64,000 bases of DNA from Hippopus hippopus (GCA_946811185.2 OX328112.1:17155215-17219214); one strand, 5' to 3'. Positions 11,801 to 20,275 are shown, counted from the stretch's first letter. A program made the numbers and translations. Notes: generated from the sequence alone by a model not told the origin.

Positions 11801-14800
11801 CTACCAGACAAAAAAATCTAAAACCTGGGAGCATTTGCAGATAACTGTTAAGACGTGTCTTAAATGTCTGGAGTTTGTCTCTAATATTTACCAGCATTTC
11901 TCCTTTTTCCAGAAGGTTTACAAAAGCCTCCTACTTCAGTATCTAAAAACATGGAATGGACGGATAAATGGTTAGCCTGCTGATAATCTTTTTCTCTTGC
12001 AACAGACCAACTTAAATATTGTGGTAAAGGGGGCAAAAAATTTGACAAGAACTTTGTCCTACTACAATTAAATTGTTCTGGATTACATACTCAACTGTAA
12101 CCTGATTTGCAAATCAGAGAGGGAAGGAAAATGCCCTGACCCCTCACATATGTCAGTGAATACATCTTTTCTGAGCAGATTCTTTTGAGCAAATCACATC
12201 CCTTCATGTCTTGATTTGCAATTCATAAAAAAACAATGTTTTTTTTTTTACTCCGAAAGGTAACTTCAATAACTAAAGTGTCAACATGTACTGACCTCAA
12301 AAGTTTGACGAGAGCAGGAATTCCACCCGATTTGAAAATAGCAAGAAGACCTTGTCTGTGATGAGAGAGATTGTGCAGGGTGCCTGCGGCACAGCGAGTT
12401 GTTTCTGTGTCGTTCGTATTACTCATGGCCCGTACCAGAGCAGCCACCATCTGTGGAGAGTTCATAATTGCCTGACGGCTTGCCTCTTTCTTTGACAACT
12501 GATGAACCATCATGGCTGCCTGACTGACAACAACTTGGTCGTCATCACACAATAACTTGGTCAACTCCGGGATGGCCCTGGTAGCAAGGTCTGCATCATC
12601 TTGGTAGTTTATTAGGTTGACAACTGCATGTTTCAGCATTTGAGAGGGCTCAGCCAGTCTCTGTACAGCTGTGGGTTGATCTGGGTGGATCTGTGTGGAA
12701 GGGATCTGTAACCCTTCCTCTAGGGTTTCTGGGAACATGGCCTCCCTGACACGATGGGAACGAGTTTGGTTTAACTGTTGGTTCATGTCTGAAACACAAC
12801 ACAAATTATTGTTTAGCAATGTACTTATTCCCTAATCATACTTTATCTGGAAAGTGATACAGTGTTTTTTGGAACACAGTTCAAGAAGCATACATGTTTC
12901 TGAAATATGGCTCTGTAACCTTATACTTCAAATCTAATCAGAATAAAGTTATAATTAAGACATAGTTGAGTATTTCTTTGTCTTAAATAAAATGGACAAC
13001 ACGCAGTAAAGAAGATAAGGCATTTTGCAATGACTTTGACCTTAATTTATGCACAGGGGAAACTTTTCCAGTCTTCCTTATGCAGTCATAGCTTTTATCT
13101 ATCTTGATCACACGTCAATTTATTTAAACAAAATACAAAGGGTATGAAAATGACTACGAAAATTGCTACAACTGGGATTTCCCCAACATCTCCAGCCTAT
13201 TTCTTTGAATTTGAAACTTCCAATTTTATAAATGTCCCCTCACTGACCTTCCACTTGTTCCTGTGTAAAGCCCTGGGGGCCCATACCCTGCTCTGCCCAA
13301 TTAAACATCATCCTGGAGGCTGGGTCCAGACTGTTAGGTTCATCCATTTCTTCCACATGGCTTTTACCACTTAGGGATGGTGCCTAGGAATAACCAAAAA
13401 ACTCATACTAAATACATTGTACATCCCACATAGACTTTTCTATATATTAAAGTCAATTTAAGTCCGCCTAATAATGTATTACAAAACATTTCTAATCATA
13501 AAATCTTGAAGGTGAAATCAAAGGTGATACCAAGAATTAGCATGAATTTATTCAAACTTCTTCCATTTCCAAGTTGAATCCAATCATGTGAGATACATTC
13601 TTACGAACAAAGTCGTAACAAAGAAACAAATGAACAAATGCATGGCTGAAATACAAACCGCATCTGGCGGGATTCGAACCCACGGCAGACAAGAACCTCG
13701 TTTTTCGAGATTTAAAAGACCAGTACCATAACCACTGAGATAAAGAGATATCTCCCCAACGCAGTTGTTAGGTATTGTATTTAAATCGGGACGAAGCTAT
13801 GCATGAAGGAGTGGGTCTCCCGTAACACACCCCCACTTAGTCATCATTTATTGATGACTCAAAGCCTTAGTAGGCAGAAAGTCCGTTTTCGGACAACAAG
13901 TGGGATTAATGGCTCAATGGCCAATCCCTGACGAGCCCCCATCTTACGAACAAAGAAACAAATGTATAGCTGAAATAAAAACCGCATCTGGCGGGATTCG
14001 AACCCGTGGCGGACAAGAGCCTCGTTTTTCGAGGTTTAAAAGACCAATACCATAATCACTGAGCCAAAGAGATATCTCTCTAACACAGTTGTTAGGTATT
14101 GTATTTAAATCGGGACGAAGCCATGCATGAAAGAGTGGTCTCCAGTAACAACATACTTGTTTTCTCCACAATCAGCCTTTTTTTTCCCTTCTTTGAATGC
14201 ATCAAATTATTCTCAAAACCAAATGGACCTGTTATCAATCCAAAAATGTTACCATTTTCCCAAAATCGTACATAAAACTTCCCAAAACAAACTGTCTCAC
14301 ACTGCATAATGGACCCATTCCAAAGCAAGACCTGATTTTGATTTCTCAAAATGACTCTGTGATGGAATGAAATTTGTATTGTGGATTTCCCTCCAGCAAA
14401 TTGTTCAGAATATGTAACATAAACAATCCAAATAATTGCAATTTCATTGGTCAAAAAAGATGAAGTTTCCCAAAGTAGTAATAAACCAAAAAAAAAGACC
14501 CTGTGACATATCAACAGGTTATTACCTGGGTAGTGGCCCCTGACTGGATTCCTGAGTCCCCCATATATTGGTTCTGCTGCCACATCAGTGTCTGTTGTTC
14601 CTTGCTTTCCATGGGCATGTCCGAGATATCCATGTAGTTGCTGCCAGGGCCAACTGTAACAGAGATAAACCAATGAAATGCTAGGTACTACATGTTATTT
14701 ATTCCACACAGTCTTTACCTGAACTCAAAGCTACATTAACCCTTTTCCACACAATCATGACTTTTAAGTGTGGAGGATACATTTTGAAACTGTTGTGGGA

Positions 14801-17634
14801 AAAGAAGAAAATGCTGGTTACCAGCATTTTCTTCTTTTCCCACAATGTTTTCTAACATTTCATAGAAAAATCCCACCATTTCAACCCCATTTAAATTTTT
14901 TGCCTACAAATGCTTTCAACTGGACAAAGCTAAAATTTTGTTGCATGGTAAAGAGTTACACTACCTTAAAATGACTGTTTAATGCCATTTTCAACATTAT
15001 GTTAGGTCAAACTGCCTTCATCCTCAACCCTACAAAAATTTAACTCCAGTGCAAAAATAACTAGCATTTTGCCCCCCCCCCCACCCCCCCCCCACCCCAC
15101 CCCCCATCGAGAATATAGTTCAACTGCAAATGCAGGCAACACTTTCCACTAAAACCAGAATACTTCAGTCTTTACCAGACATTAACATTTATAGACCTGT
15201 CCATATTGAAAGTACTTGCAGGCCACAACTTACAAATAGTATAATTATGTAGATCAAATGACTGGATGGGATTTGGCCTTGAAAGGGTAACAAAACATTG
15301 TGGGGGGAAAAGGAGAAAATGTTTTCCAAAGCCTTTGTTTCGGGTCGTGAAAAACACAGGACTGTTTACTAAAGGGTTCAGTCGCCAGTAGCAGTCACAG
15401 AGTTCAATAGGCAATTTTAAAATTGATTGGAATGCAAGATATTTTTCACTTGAAATTGTTCTCAAAACCAATCACCAGATAGATAAGAGTTTTTTATGCA
15501 TTACTGTAGAGCAAATTTTTAACCCATTCAGTAATGAACCTGTATTCAGTTGCTTTTGCAGACAGTGTAGATTAAGATCAGACTGTACAGAACATGCACC
15601 CTAATCTTAGATCCACACTGTCCCCATCTTTGCTACTTAGCTCTTTACTAAACAATCCTGAGTTTTAACGACCCTGGAGAAGAGAGCTTTTGAAAACATT
15701 GTGTGAAAAGGAGAAAATGCTGGTAACCAGCATTTTCTCCTTTTTCAACAATGTTTTTTGTCCTACTATAGGCTGAAGTTATCATATGAGCTAAATTCTA
15801 TTTGTCATCTGCATGTGCTTTCAATTTGGTCATTTGGTGACGAGTTAAACATACAAAAAAAGCTATGAAACTGCAGTGGATGCATAGATCTTTAGTACTC
15901 ACTACTGAAAATATAGAATTTATTTATTCAGTCCTTCAAGGATTACAAACTATCGATAGGAAAAAGATACCAACTCTTTACCGAAAAACAAAATTTTGGA
16001 CTGGACCTAATAGGAGAAAAAAGTGAAATTCAAATTATCTACCTTGCTAGATAAAAAACAAAGGTAACCAAATTGTAACTAGATCCTCTTATTTGATTTC
16101 CTTTGTTTTTGTCCTTGTTTTACTAGGAGATGTCGCGATTTTTATAATTTGACTTGTGCTATATATGTAAGGTCTTCGTGATATTTGCAAATCGAATTTC
16201 ACATACTTTTACCATTGAAATGCATCAAATAGATCAAAAATTGTGGTTTCATACATTTTGAAGGAGGTATTTAAACCTGAAAATTCTAAAATAGTGCAAA
16301 GGATATCAAGGGTAAAAACCAAGTAATACCTTTTTCAGGACCTAGTAAGTAATGGAGAGCTATCAAGGGAAGAAACTGTCTTTTGTCTCCCACTGAAGCA
16401 TTTGAAGACAACCGACAACTTAAATGTAGCTCAGATGATGATTTCTATCTTGGGTCTAGTCCAAAATTTTGTTCTTTGGTAAAGGGTTAACTCTTTACCA
16501 AACAACAAAAAAAATGTACTCCACCAAATTGAAAGCATTTGCAGACAGTAATTTAATGTAGCTCAATAATTATCTATCTTTGATAGAATAGAAAACATTG
16601 TAGGAAAAGGAGAAAATGCTGGTTACCGGCATTTTCTCCTTTTCCCACAATGTTTTCAAATGTTTTCACTCGGGGTCTTTAAAACTCAAGATTGTGTGGT
16701 AAAGGATTCAACCAGAACTGGGATGGGATTCGGCAGTGTCACACAGGTTACATGTACCAACACTTTTCCTTTCACATATTTTCATTAAACCTTTTACCAC
16801 AGGTTGCTAAAACTCTGGACAGTATGGTAAAGGGCTGACCCTTCACCACACAATCATACAATTTAACTCTTTACCAAACGACAAAATTTTAGACTGGTCC
16901 AAATTGAAAGCATTTGCAGACGACAAAATAAATGTGACTCAAAAATTGAAGTTTGATTTGGGAAGGGTAGAAAACATTGTGGGAAAAGGAGAAAATGCTG
17001 GTTACCAGCATTTTCTCCTTTTCCTACAATGTTTTCAAAAGCTTTCTTTCGCAGGGTCGTTAAAAGTCGGGATTGTGTGGTAAAGAGTTAATGACCCTGA
17101 GGAAAAAAGCCCTTTAAAAACAAGGTTGGAAAAGGAGAAAATGCTAGTAACCAGCATTTTCTCCTTTACCTAAAATGTTTTCTATCTTTTCTACTGTTTC
17201 AAAGATGAATCAATGTTTTTTGGACTGCCGTCTGCATCACTTTCAATTTTCTCAAGTCTAAAATTTGGCAGTTTAGTAAAGAGTTAAGTACAGTAAGGAA
17301 ACTACATATACAAGTTAACTCTTTGGCTGATCACTAACTGAATTCCACATTTCTCGAGGCCTGAAAGAATAATTTATTATCCTTTCATTTAAAGCTGATT
17401 TCGATAAAAGATTAGCATAAGGTAAGGAATGGTATAGATCTAAGATCAAACTGCATGTTTTGTGCAGTCTGATCTTATATCTACACCATCTGCAAAAGCT
17501 AGCCAGACAAAATTGGTAGCGTTAAAAGTTGAATTGATGGCAGGGTTATACGGTACAGTTTGAAGAGCAGTAAATATTCATGAGTACTCACTTCCCCTGG
17601 AGCTTGCCTGTTGATTTATGTTGTATGCACTCAT
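2611..17634 (-). CDS. ctnnb1: beta-catenin (Armadillo), complete coding region in 13 exons
   Basis: Beta-catenin links cadherins to alpha-catenin at adherens junctions and is the TCF/LEF co-activator of canonical Wnt signalling. Thirteen minus-strand exons (17592-17634, 14526-14653, 13248-13383, 12296-12788, 11174-11375, 10370-10514, 9551-9654, 9003-9209, 7489-7743, 6232-6393, 5305-5455, 4095-4340, 2611-2819) have GT/AG borders and compatible phases; they total 2481 nt, or 826 residues plus stop. Visible landmarks: degron DSGIQSG at residues 47-53 with Ser48, Ser52, Thr56 and Ser60 matching human S33/S37/T41/S45; an alpha-catenin-binding segment around [12 protein letters not shown]; Arm repeats in exons 5-13; the TCF-contact lysine context GNQESK at the end of exon 6; and C-terminal WFDTDL, a PDZ ligand. 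The length is slightly above vertebrate beta-catenin (781). The start is Met at 17634 because an in-frame TAA lies three codons upstream. Identification is by recognition of family sequence and is near certain; exact splice sites are my reading. Confidence 0.97.
3454..3510. repeat. stand-alone hairpin resembling a remodelled family A core
   Basis: CATTGTAGCAAAGTGAG facing CTCATTTTGCTACAATG around GCTAGTTACTAGC. It differs from the family A core at many places, yet the arms still pair almost fully. It lies in the last beta-catenin intron. Confidence 0.7.
3622..3868. mobile_element. two family B cores (3622-3690 and 3803-3868)
   Basis: The second is well preserved (AGATCAAGATCAGACTGCAC facing GTGCAGTCTGATCTCTGATC). 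The first is decayed. Both lie in the last beta-catenin intron and belong to the subfamily whose flank contains AATTATTTGGGTC. Confidence 0.75.
4095..4340 (-). CDS. ctnnb1: beta-catenin exon, end of Arm 12, helix C and acidic C-terminal tail
   Basis: Encodes residues 676-757: [20 protein letters not shown] and [13 protein letters not shown], then a Gln/Asn/Ser-rich acidic tail. The donor is GGAG|gtaagt; the codon completes as Gly758 in the last exon. Confidence 0.97.
4784..5284. mobile_element. two family A copies (4784-4980 decayed; 5054-5284 full)
   Basis: The first has lost its left end and part of the core. The second is flanked by TTAA on both sides (5054-5057, 5281-5284) and has the complete core GGGAAAAGGAGAAAATGCTGG; it ends only 21 bp from a beta-catenin exon. 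Confidence 0.8.
5305..5455 (-). CDS. ctnnb1: beta-catenin exon, Arm repeats 11-12
   Basis: Encodes residues 626-675 ([37 protein letters not shown]). The acceptor is ATTTCAG and the donor is GTTG|gtatgt. A palindromic family B core sits only about 60 bp upstream of this exon in the intron. Confidence 0.98.
5513..5563. repeat. family B core with shortened loop
   Basis: GGACAATGTAGATCAAGATG pairs with the following CTTGGATCTACATTGTCC. The central GACTGCAC/GTGCAGTC half is deleted on one side. It is adjacent to the exon ending at 5455. Confidence 0.75.
5718..5893. mobile_element. family H palindrome with central CCAAT boxes (diverged)
   Basis: The outer ends CACCAACAATTCTTGGGAAC and AGAATGGTTGGTG are inverted. 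The centre contains AACTAAATGGTTTAATTTGG and CAGCCAATCAGAAG. It resembles the better copy at 56691-56870. Confidence 0.65.
6232..6393 (-). CDS. ctnnb1: beta-catenin exon, Arm repeat 10 insert and repeat 11
   Basis: Encodes residues 572-625: a flexible loop [15 protein letters not shown], then [20 protein letters not shown] and [10 protein letters not shown]. The loop is the divergent insert also seen in this place in vertebrate beta-catenin. The donor is CAG|gtaaga. Confidence 0.97.
6558..6632. repeat. family B core
   Basis: GGACAGGGTGGGTCAGGATC...GATCTTTGGTCTACACTGTC, diverged, within the intron between beta-catenin exons at 6393 and 7489. Confidence 0.7.
6707..7158 (+). mobile_element. two family A copies head to tail (6707-6914 decayed; 6932-7158 good)
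   Basis: The second retains CCCTTTACCACACAATCC at the left, the full hairpin and GGTAAAGGGTTAA at the right. The first lacks one core arm. Confidence 0.85.
7277..7442 (-). mobile_element. family A deletion derivative
   Basis: Starts TTAACTCTTTACCA but keeps only one hairpin arm (TTTCTCTTTTTGCCACAATG). It ends at TTTAGTAAAG, 47 bp from a beta-catenin splice donor. Confidence 0.65.
7489..7743 (-). CDS. ctnnb1: beta-catenin exon, Arm repeats 9-10
   Basis: Encodes residues 487-571 ([66 protein letters not shown]). The acceptor is TTTTTCAG and the donor is AGG|gtaagt, both phase 0. Confidence 0.98.
7810..7873. repeat. family B core
   Basis: TTAGTGCAGATCAAGACCTG...CTGATCATTGATCTACACTG, moderately diverged. 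Confidence 0.7.
8042..8348 (-). mobile_element. family E element
   Basis: One end is ACTAGAGCTGTCACTGAATT with AATACCCCCGCCAGCG. The other end has GGACGGACAGGCTGATTCC, then a hairpin TATACCCCC...GGGGTATA. It is the longest complete family E copy besides 28426-28786. Confidence 0.8.
8490..8722 (-). mobile_element. SINE (tRNA-headed, family S1)
   Basis: On the minus strand the head has an A-box-like TTGCTCAGTGGTAAAG and a B-box-like AGGTTTGAGCC. The body contains GTCCTTGGGCAAGACACTTC and ends GAAATAATGTTGAAAGTGGC followed by ATTCAATCAATC. This is a retroposed element, not a tRNA gene. Confidence 0.8.
8821..8886. repeat. family B core, near perfect hairpin
   Basis: CAGTGTAGATCAAGATCAG and GACTGCACATTTTGTGCAGTC with the matching right arm. 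It lies about 120 bp 3' of a beta-catenin exon donor. Confidence 0.8.
9003..9209 (-). CDS. ctnnb1: beta-catenin exon, Arm repeats 7-8
   Basis: Encodes residues 418-486 ([51 protein letters not shown]). The NKM lysine context matches the second charged contact residue for TCF/cadherin. Both ends are phase 0. Confidence 0.98.
9551..9654 (-). CDS. ctnnb1: beta-catenin exon, Arm repeat 6
   Basis: Encodes [20 protein letters not shown] followed by [14 protein letters not shown], residues 383-417. The exon starts in phase 2 and joins to GCA-G to give Gly383. The donor is TGT|gtaagt. Confidence 0.97.
9761..10065 (-). mobile_element. SINE (family S2, diverged)
   Basis: Contains CTATCCATGCTTTCCTG, AAGAAATTGGCCAAGCTGGG and a B-box-like ATTCAAACC, in the same order as the clear S2 copy at 45580-45895 reversed. 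Confidence 0.6.
10132..11141 (+). mobile_element. family A cluster: 10132-10335, 10558-10735, 10774-11000 (full), 11065-11141 (right end)
   Basis: The third copy is complete (TTAACCCTTTACC...GGTAAAGGGTTAA, 227 bp). The others are truncated or have one core arm. All are in the introns around the exon at 10370-10514. Confidence 0.8.
10370..10514 (-). CDS. ctnnb1: beta-catenin exon, Arm repeat 5
   Basis: Encodes residues 335-382 ([44 protein letters not shown]). The acceptor TTTTTTCAG and donor GCAG|gtaagt are clear. Confidence 0.98.
11174..11375 (-). CDS. ctnnb1: beta-catenin exon, Arm repeats 3-4
   Basis: Encodes residues 267-334 ([20 protein letters not shown] through LAYGNQESK). The final Lys334 corresponds to the charged lysine that contacts TCF and cadherin tails. 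The acceptor TTGCAG is reduplicated in the upstream intron (see the minisatellite at 11373-11735). The donor is AAA|gtaagt. Confidence 0.98.
11373..11735 (-). repeat. minisatellite of about 50 bp built on the exon-6 3' splice site
   Basis: The plus-strand motif TTGCTGCAAGTCAAAATCAT with AGCATAAAATAG recurs at about 11373, 11423, 11475, 11523, 11581, 11628 and 11709 with decay. On the minus strand each unit carries ATTTTGACTTGCAG, the sequence of the real acceptor at 11376. A unit near 11650 also repeats exon sequence (GACTCTGCTGGAGTGCAA versus exon GACTCGACTGGGTTGCTG). Confidence 0.8.
12000..12290. other. no feature beyond intron sequence
   Basis: Unique intronic DNA ending in a T-rich tract at about 12238-12250; a family A fragment (TTCTCCTTTTTCCAGAAGG) sits just before it at about 11898. 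Confidence 0.4.
12296..12788 (-). CDS. ctnnb1: beta-catenin exon: alpha-catenin-binding helix and first Arm repeats
   Basis: This is the longest exon (residues 103-266). It includes [12 protein letters not shown] and [20 protein letters not shown], then Arm repeats 1-3 with [10 protein letters not shown] and [12 protein letters not shown]. The acceptor is TTTCAG and the donor is AG|gtcagt; the codon is completed in the next exon as Ser267. Confidence 0.98.
12789..13247. other. intron without recognisable elements
   Basis: AT-rich unique sequence between two beta-catenin exons; no repeat of the families described here. Confidence 0.4.
13248..13383 (-). CDS. ctnnb1: beta-catenin exon with the CK1 priming serine
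   Basis: This exon encodes residues 58-102, starting APSLSGK; Ser60 corresponds to the CK1 priming site (human S45). It continues through an acidic linker ([11 protein letters not shown]) to GFTQEQVE. The acceptor is TTCCTAG and the donor is GAAG|gtcagt. It has 45 codons plus one base, giving Asp103 across the junction. Confidence 0.93.
13614..14150 (-). mobile_element. two tandem tRNA-like SINE copies (13614-13822, 13944-14150)
   Basis: On the minus strand each has TCAGTGGTTATGGTACTGG or its variant (A box) and GGTTCGAATCCCGCCAG (B box), with an identical tail TTTAAATCGGGACGAAGC on the plus strand. The two are about 330 bp apart and near identical, suggesting a local duplication. There is no proper cloverleaf, so they are not counted as tRNA genes. 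Confidence 0.75.
14526..14653 (-). CDS. ctnnb1: beta-catenin exon with GSK3/beta-TrCP degron
   Basis: This exon encodes residues 15-57, including the [20 protein letters not shown] region and the degron [10 protein letters not shown]. Ser48, Ser52 and Thr56 are the GSK3 phospho-sites; the beta-TrCP motif DSGxxS is intact. The acceptor is TTACAG before 14653 and the donor is CAG|gtaata after 14526, phase 0. Confidence 0.95.
14736..14958 (+). mobile_element. family A copy with paired change in the arms
   Basis: Left TTAACCCTTTTCCACA, right GGTAAAGAGTTA. The core is GGGAAAAGAAGAAAATGCTGG-type with partner CATTTTCTTCTTTTCCCAC, so the G-to-A change is matched in the opposite arm. It lies about 80 bp upstream of the degron exon. 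Confidence 0.85.
15073..15106. repeat. poly-C / CCCCA simple repeat
   Basis: Runs of C broken by single A residues (GCCCCCCCCC...CACCCCACC); G-rich on the minus (transcribed-sense) strand of the beta-catenin intron. Confidence 0.9.
15170..15380 (-). mobile_element. family A copy lacking one hairpin arm
   Basis: TCTTTACCAGAC at left and ACTAAAGGGTTC at right. The core has GGGGAAAAGGAGAAAATG but no complementary arm. Confidence 0.65.
15558..15623. repeat. family B core
   Basis: GACAGTGTAGATTAAGATCAG...CTAATCTTAGATCCACACTG, mildly diverged. Confidence 0.75.
15637..15848 (+). mobile_element. family A copy
   Basis: TTAGCTCTTTACTAAACAAT to GACGAGTTAA with complete core AAAAGGAGAAAATGCTGGTAA and partner arm. 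Confidence 0.85.
15969..16490 (-). mobile_element. family A ends split by about 430 bp of other sequence
   Basis: A left end (CTCTTTACCGAAAAACAAAA) at 15976 and a right end (TAGTCCAAAATTTTGTTC, then GGTAAAGGGTTAA) near 16460-16490 flank unrelated sequence at 16016-16440. Either one interrupted copy or two fragments. Confidence 0.45.
16487..17287 (-). mobile_element. family A run: 16487-16710, 16785-16838, 16863-17091 (consensus-like), 17088-17287
   Basis: 16863-17091 is 229 bp with TTAACTCTTTACCA / TGGTAAAGAGTTAA termini and a nearly perfect hairpin; I use it as reference. 16785-16838 is a 54-bp derivative with only the two ends. The last copy shares TTAA 17088-17091 with the reference but has lost about 20 bp of its left end. 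Confidence 0.9.
17429..17490. repeat. family B core near the first coding exon
   Basis: GTATAGATCTAAGATCAAAC and GTGCAGTCTGATCTTATATC. It lies about 100 bp downstream of the 17592 splice donor inside the intron. Confidence 0.7.
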
Positions 17635-17664
17635 GTTTTAGTTTCTCTTGCTCTATGTATGGCT
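17592..17664 (-). CDS. ctnnb1: beta-catenin first coding exon (CDS 17592-17634, rest 5' UTR)
   Basis: The exon encodes [14 protein letters not shown] plus the first base of Ile15. The donor reads A|gtgagtac at 17591. Upstream, a pyrimidine-rich tract ending TTTTCAG gives a 3' splice site with the exon beginning at about 17664, so 17635-17664 is 5' UTR and an earlier non-coding exon must exist. An in-frame TAA precedes the ATG. The call rests on phase (A + TT of the next exon) and on composition like other invertebrate beta-catenin N termini, so it is less certain than the core exons. Confidence 0.75.
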
Positions 17665-17743
17665 CTGAAAATACATGTAAAAGAATTGTGTATATAATTG
17701 ATGCCTCCTTATTTCTCCAAAACAGGAGAATGTTCAATCAATC

Positions 17744-18179
17744 AATTCTTTACCACATGACGATCCTAAAAATGAGGACTTTTGAAAACACTGGGAGAGA
17801 AGGAGAAAATGCTGGTAACCAGCATTTTCTTCTTTTCCCACAATCTTTTCTACCCTTCTAAAAACAATGTTTGATTTTTAAGTCACATTTATTTTGTCAT
17901 CTATACTTTCAACTGTAATGAGTCTAAAATTTTCTACTTTGGCAGACTGTTAACCCTTTACCACATAATTCCGAGTTTTAACGACCCTAAGGAAAGGGAT
18001 TTTTGAAAACATTTAGGGAAAAGGAGAAAATGCTGATAACCAGCATTTTCTCCTTTTCCCAAAATGTTTTCTACTCTTTCAAAGACAAATTTCATAATTT
18101 GTGCAGTATTTAATGTACTGTCTGCAAATGCTTTTCAATTTGGACCTGTCTAGAATTTTGTCGTTTGATAAAGAGTTAA
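17744..18179 (+). mobile_element. two family A copies sharing one TTAA (17744-17953, 17950-18179)
   Basis: The first ends ...CTGTTAA and the second begins at that same TTAA (17950-17953) as TTAACCCTTTACCACA, ending GATAAAGAGTTAA. Both have full hairpins. The arrangement is expected if a new copy landed in the TTAA at the end of an old one. Confidence 0.88.
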
Positions 18180-18967
18180 CTCAAAAACACCTTTCACACA
18201 ACTGTAAAATTCTGGTTTTCTCCTTTTGCCACAATTATAACAAAGGCTTCCTTCAATGGAGTTCTTCAGAATTGTTTAGAAAATGGAAAACAACAAATTT
18301 CTTTTACCTTTCACTGACTCAAATCCAATTTTCCACAAAACAAAGATTCGGAATATTACCACACAAATCAATAAATCAAAAACAAATTAAATCAATATTT
18401 ATAAATATCACACCTCAATCACCAACAAAATCTGTTATCTGTAAATTTCAATTAAAGAAACCATTTATTATACTATCCATTGAACTGGAAATGTTTTACT
18501 CAGTTATTTCACTAATTGTTCTGATTGACAGATGGTAATTAAATCAACATCAACACTGTAATTGTGACAAACGAAAATTGTTTTGTCTATTCCCATCATC
18601 TTCGACCCTTAGACCTACTCATGCAAGATCCCACTGGCAGCTTTTGAAAGCATTGTGGGAGAAGGAAAAACAATTGCATTATTTTGTGCTTTGTCTTACA
18701 TGTATTATAGCAGCTCCTTTCTAACCACATATTTCACATCATAAACGCAGTATTTTGTCAAATAAAATGTTTTTTTTTCTTTTATTGATTTTTAGGCCTT
18801 AATAAAGTTGCATGACTACAAACCTTAGCTGCCAGCATAGATAAAGATCAGACTTGGGACAATAAAAAATGTCAGATTATATCTATTTCATGCACTATTT
18901 CAGGATGTGCATTTACACCATAAACCTGGCTTTATATGCCAACAAATTTGACTTCAGACAAAAATAT
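18180..18967. other. mostly unique, with a decayed family B core near 18838-18900
   Basis: AT-rich. The plus-strand open frame running into it starts inside a family A copy and shows no protein family. Confidence 0.4.
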
Positions 18968-19099
18968 AAACCAGCATTTACTCCTTTTCCAATAAAGTTT
19001 TCTACACTTTGAAGGACATAATCTATCATTTAAGCCATATTTGAATTGTCTGCAAATGCTTTAACTTTGGCAAGTCTACATTTTCGGTAGAAAGTTAAG
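18968..19099 (+). mobile_element. family A right half
   Basis: ACCAGCATTTACTCCTTTTCC through TCTGCAAATGCTTTAACTTT to GGTAGAAAGTTAAG. Confidence 0.65.
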
Positions 19100-19777
19100 A
19101 CAGTACCAAAAGAGCCAGTTTGTTTGTATTGGGTTTTACAGCTGTTTTAACGATTAGGTTATATCATGGCAGCTGGTGCACCTACACATATTTCCTGGCT
19201 TTCTCACACCAGTTGTGATACAACTTGTTTTCAAGCCACTGACTACTTCATTACATGCATCAGAGTTGAGAGGCAAAAAATAGCTGGAACCCAAAGAACT
19301 TGCAAGGAATGAAATGTTTTGTCAGAAGTGTTTAATGGGAAAAAACTATCCCTTTCCCCAAAATATTTTCCAAAACATTTTAATAAAAATATTTTTCTGT
19401 CTTTCCAAATGTTTATGCTGTTAGTGACCCATGATGATTTTATGATTACTCAAAAAATAGCCTCGAGGGAGGGTACCTCACAATCCAGACATGTCCCTTA
19501 ACAATCTATTACTTAAACAACTGTACAGACAGGTTAAGAGAAAAAATGTAGGGAATATGATAACTACAAATCTTGAACCAATAATGTTTTCGAGACAAAC
19601 CCTCATTTAATCTAAGGTTTTAAATTTTTAGTGAGATCTATAATTTCATCATTGTACACAGAATATATGGAACCTGGTTACCAAGGAACCCAAGCAAACA
19701 CTTTCATTTACTTGTGTTTTAAAGAAAATATATTTTAAATGCACAGTTCTTATCAAATCAAACTATTTCTAAATATC

Positions 19778-20238
19778 TTAACTCTTCACCAAATGGTAAA
19801 CCTTTGGACTTGACCAAACAAATTTAAAGCATTTGCAGATGACAAATAATTGCACAAATTATGAAATCTGTCTTTGAAAGGGTATAAAACATTGTGGGGA
19901 AAGGAGAAAATACTGGTAACCAGCATATTAGTCACTAGTATTTTCTATTTTTCCCAATATATTTTAACTCTTTACCAAATAACAAAATTTTAGACTGGTC
20001 CAAATTTAAATCATTTGCAGACGACAAAATAGAAGTGACTAAAAATCTGAAACTTGTATTGGAGAGGGTAGAAAACAATGTGGGAAAAGGAGAAAATGCT
20101 GGTTACCAGCATTTTCTCCTTTTCCCACAATGTTTTCAAAAGGCTTCTTTCTCAGGTTCGTTAAAAGTAGGGACTGTGTGGTAAAGAGTTAAACAGCTTT
20201 CTTGCAGCAGGGTGAAATTCCGGATTATTTGGTAAAAG
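19778..20238 (-). mobile_element. family A copy interrupted by a younger family A copy
   Basis: The left part is 19778-19963 (TTAACTCTTCACCAAATGG, core arms). The right terminal part resumes at about 20193-20238 (CTTTCTTGCAGCAGGGTG...TTTGGTAAAAG). The two pieces join into one ordinary copy when 19964-20192 is removed. Confidence 0.8.
19964..20192 (-). mobile_element. young family A copy nested in an older one
   Basis: 229 bp; TTAACTCTTTACCAAAT at left, GGTAAAGAGTTAA at right, almost perfect hairpin. TTAA directly flanks both sides within the older element, showing the target duplication. Confidence 0.9.
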
Positions 20239-20275
20239 TACAGAGATGTCATGGGATTGATTGATTGTATGCTCT

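Noticed and set aside
11595..11897. Minus-strand frame with MERVLFH resembling beta-catenin
   Set aside because: The similarity comes from decayed duplicates of the exon-6 acceptor region in the minisatellite, not a second exon.
13660..14060. Two apparent tRNA genes
   Set aside because: A and B boxes are present, but the flanks do not form acceptor or anticodon stems, and the same tails repeat; they are SINE heads.
14092..14673. 193-codon minus-strand frame over the degron exon
   Set aside because: It uses a different frame from the one giving the DSGIQSG degron and runs through intron and SINE sequence.
18101..18538. 145-codon plus-strand open frame
   Set aside because: It starts in the right part of a family A copy and continues into AT-rich DNA with no domain, splice logic or codon bias.
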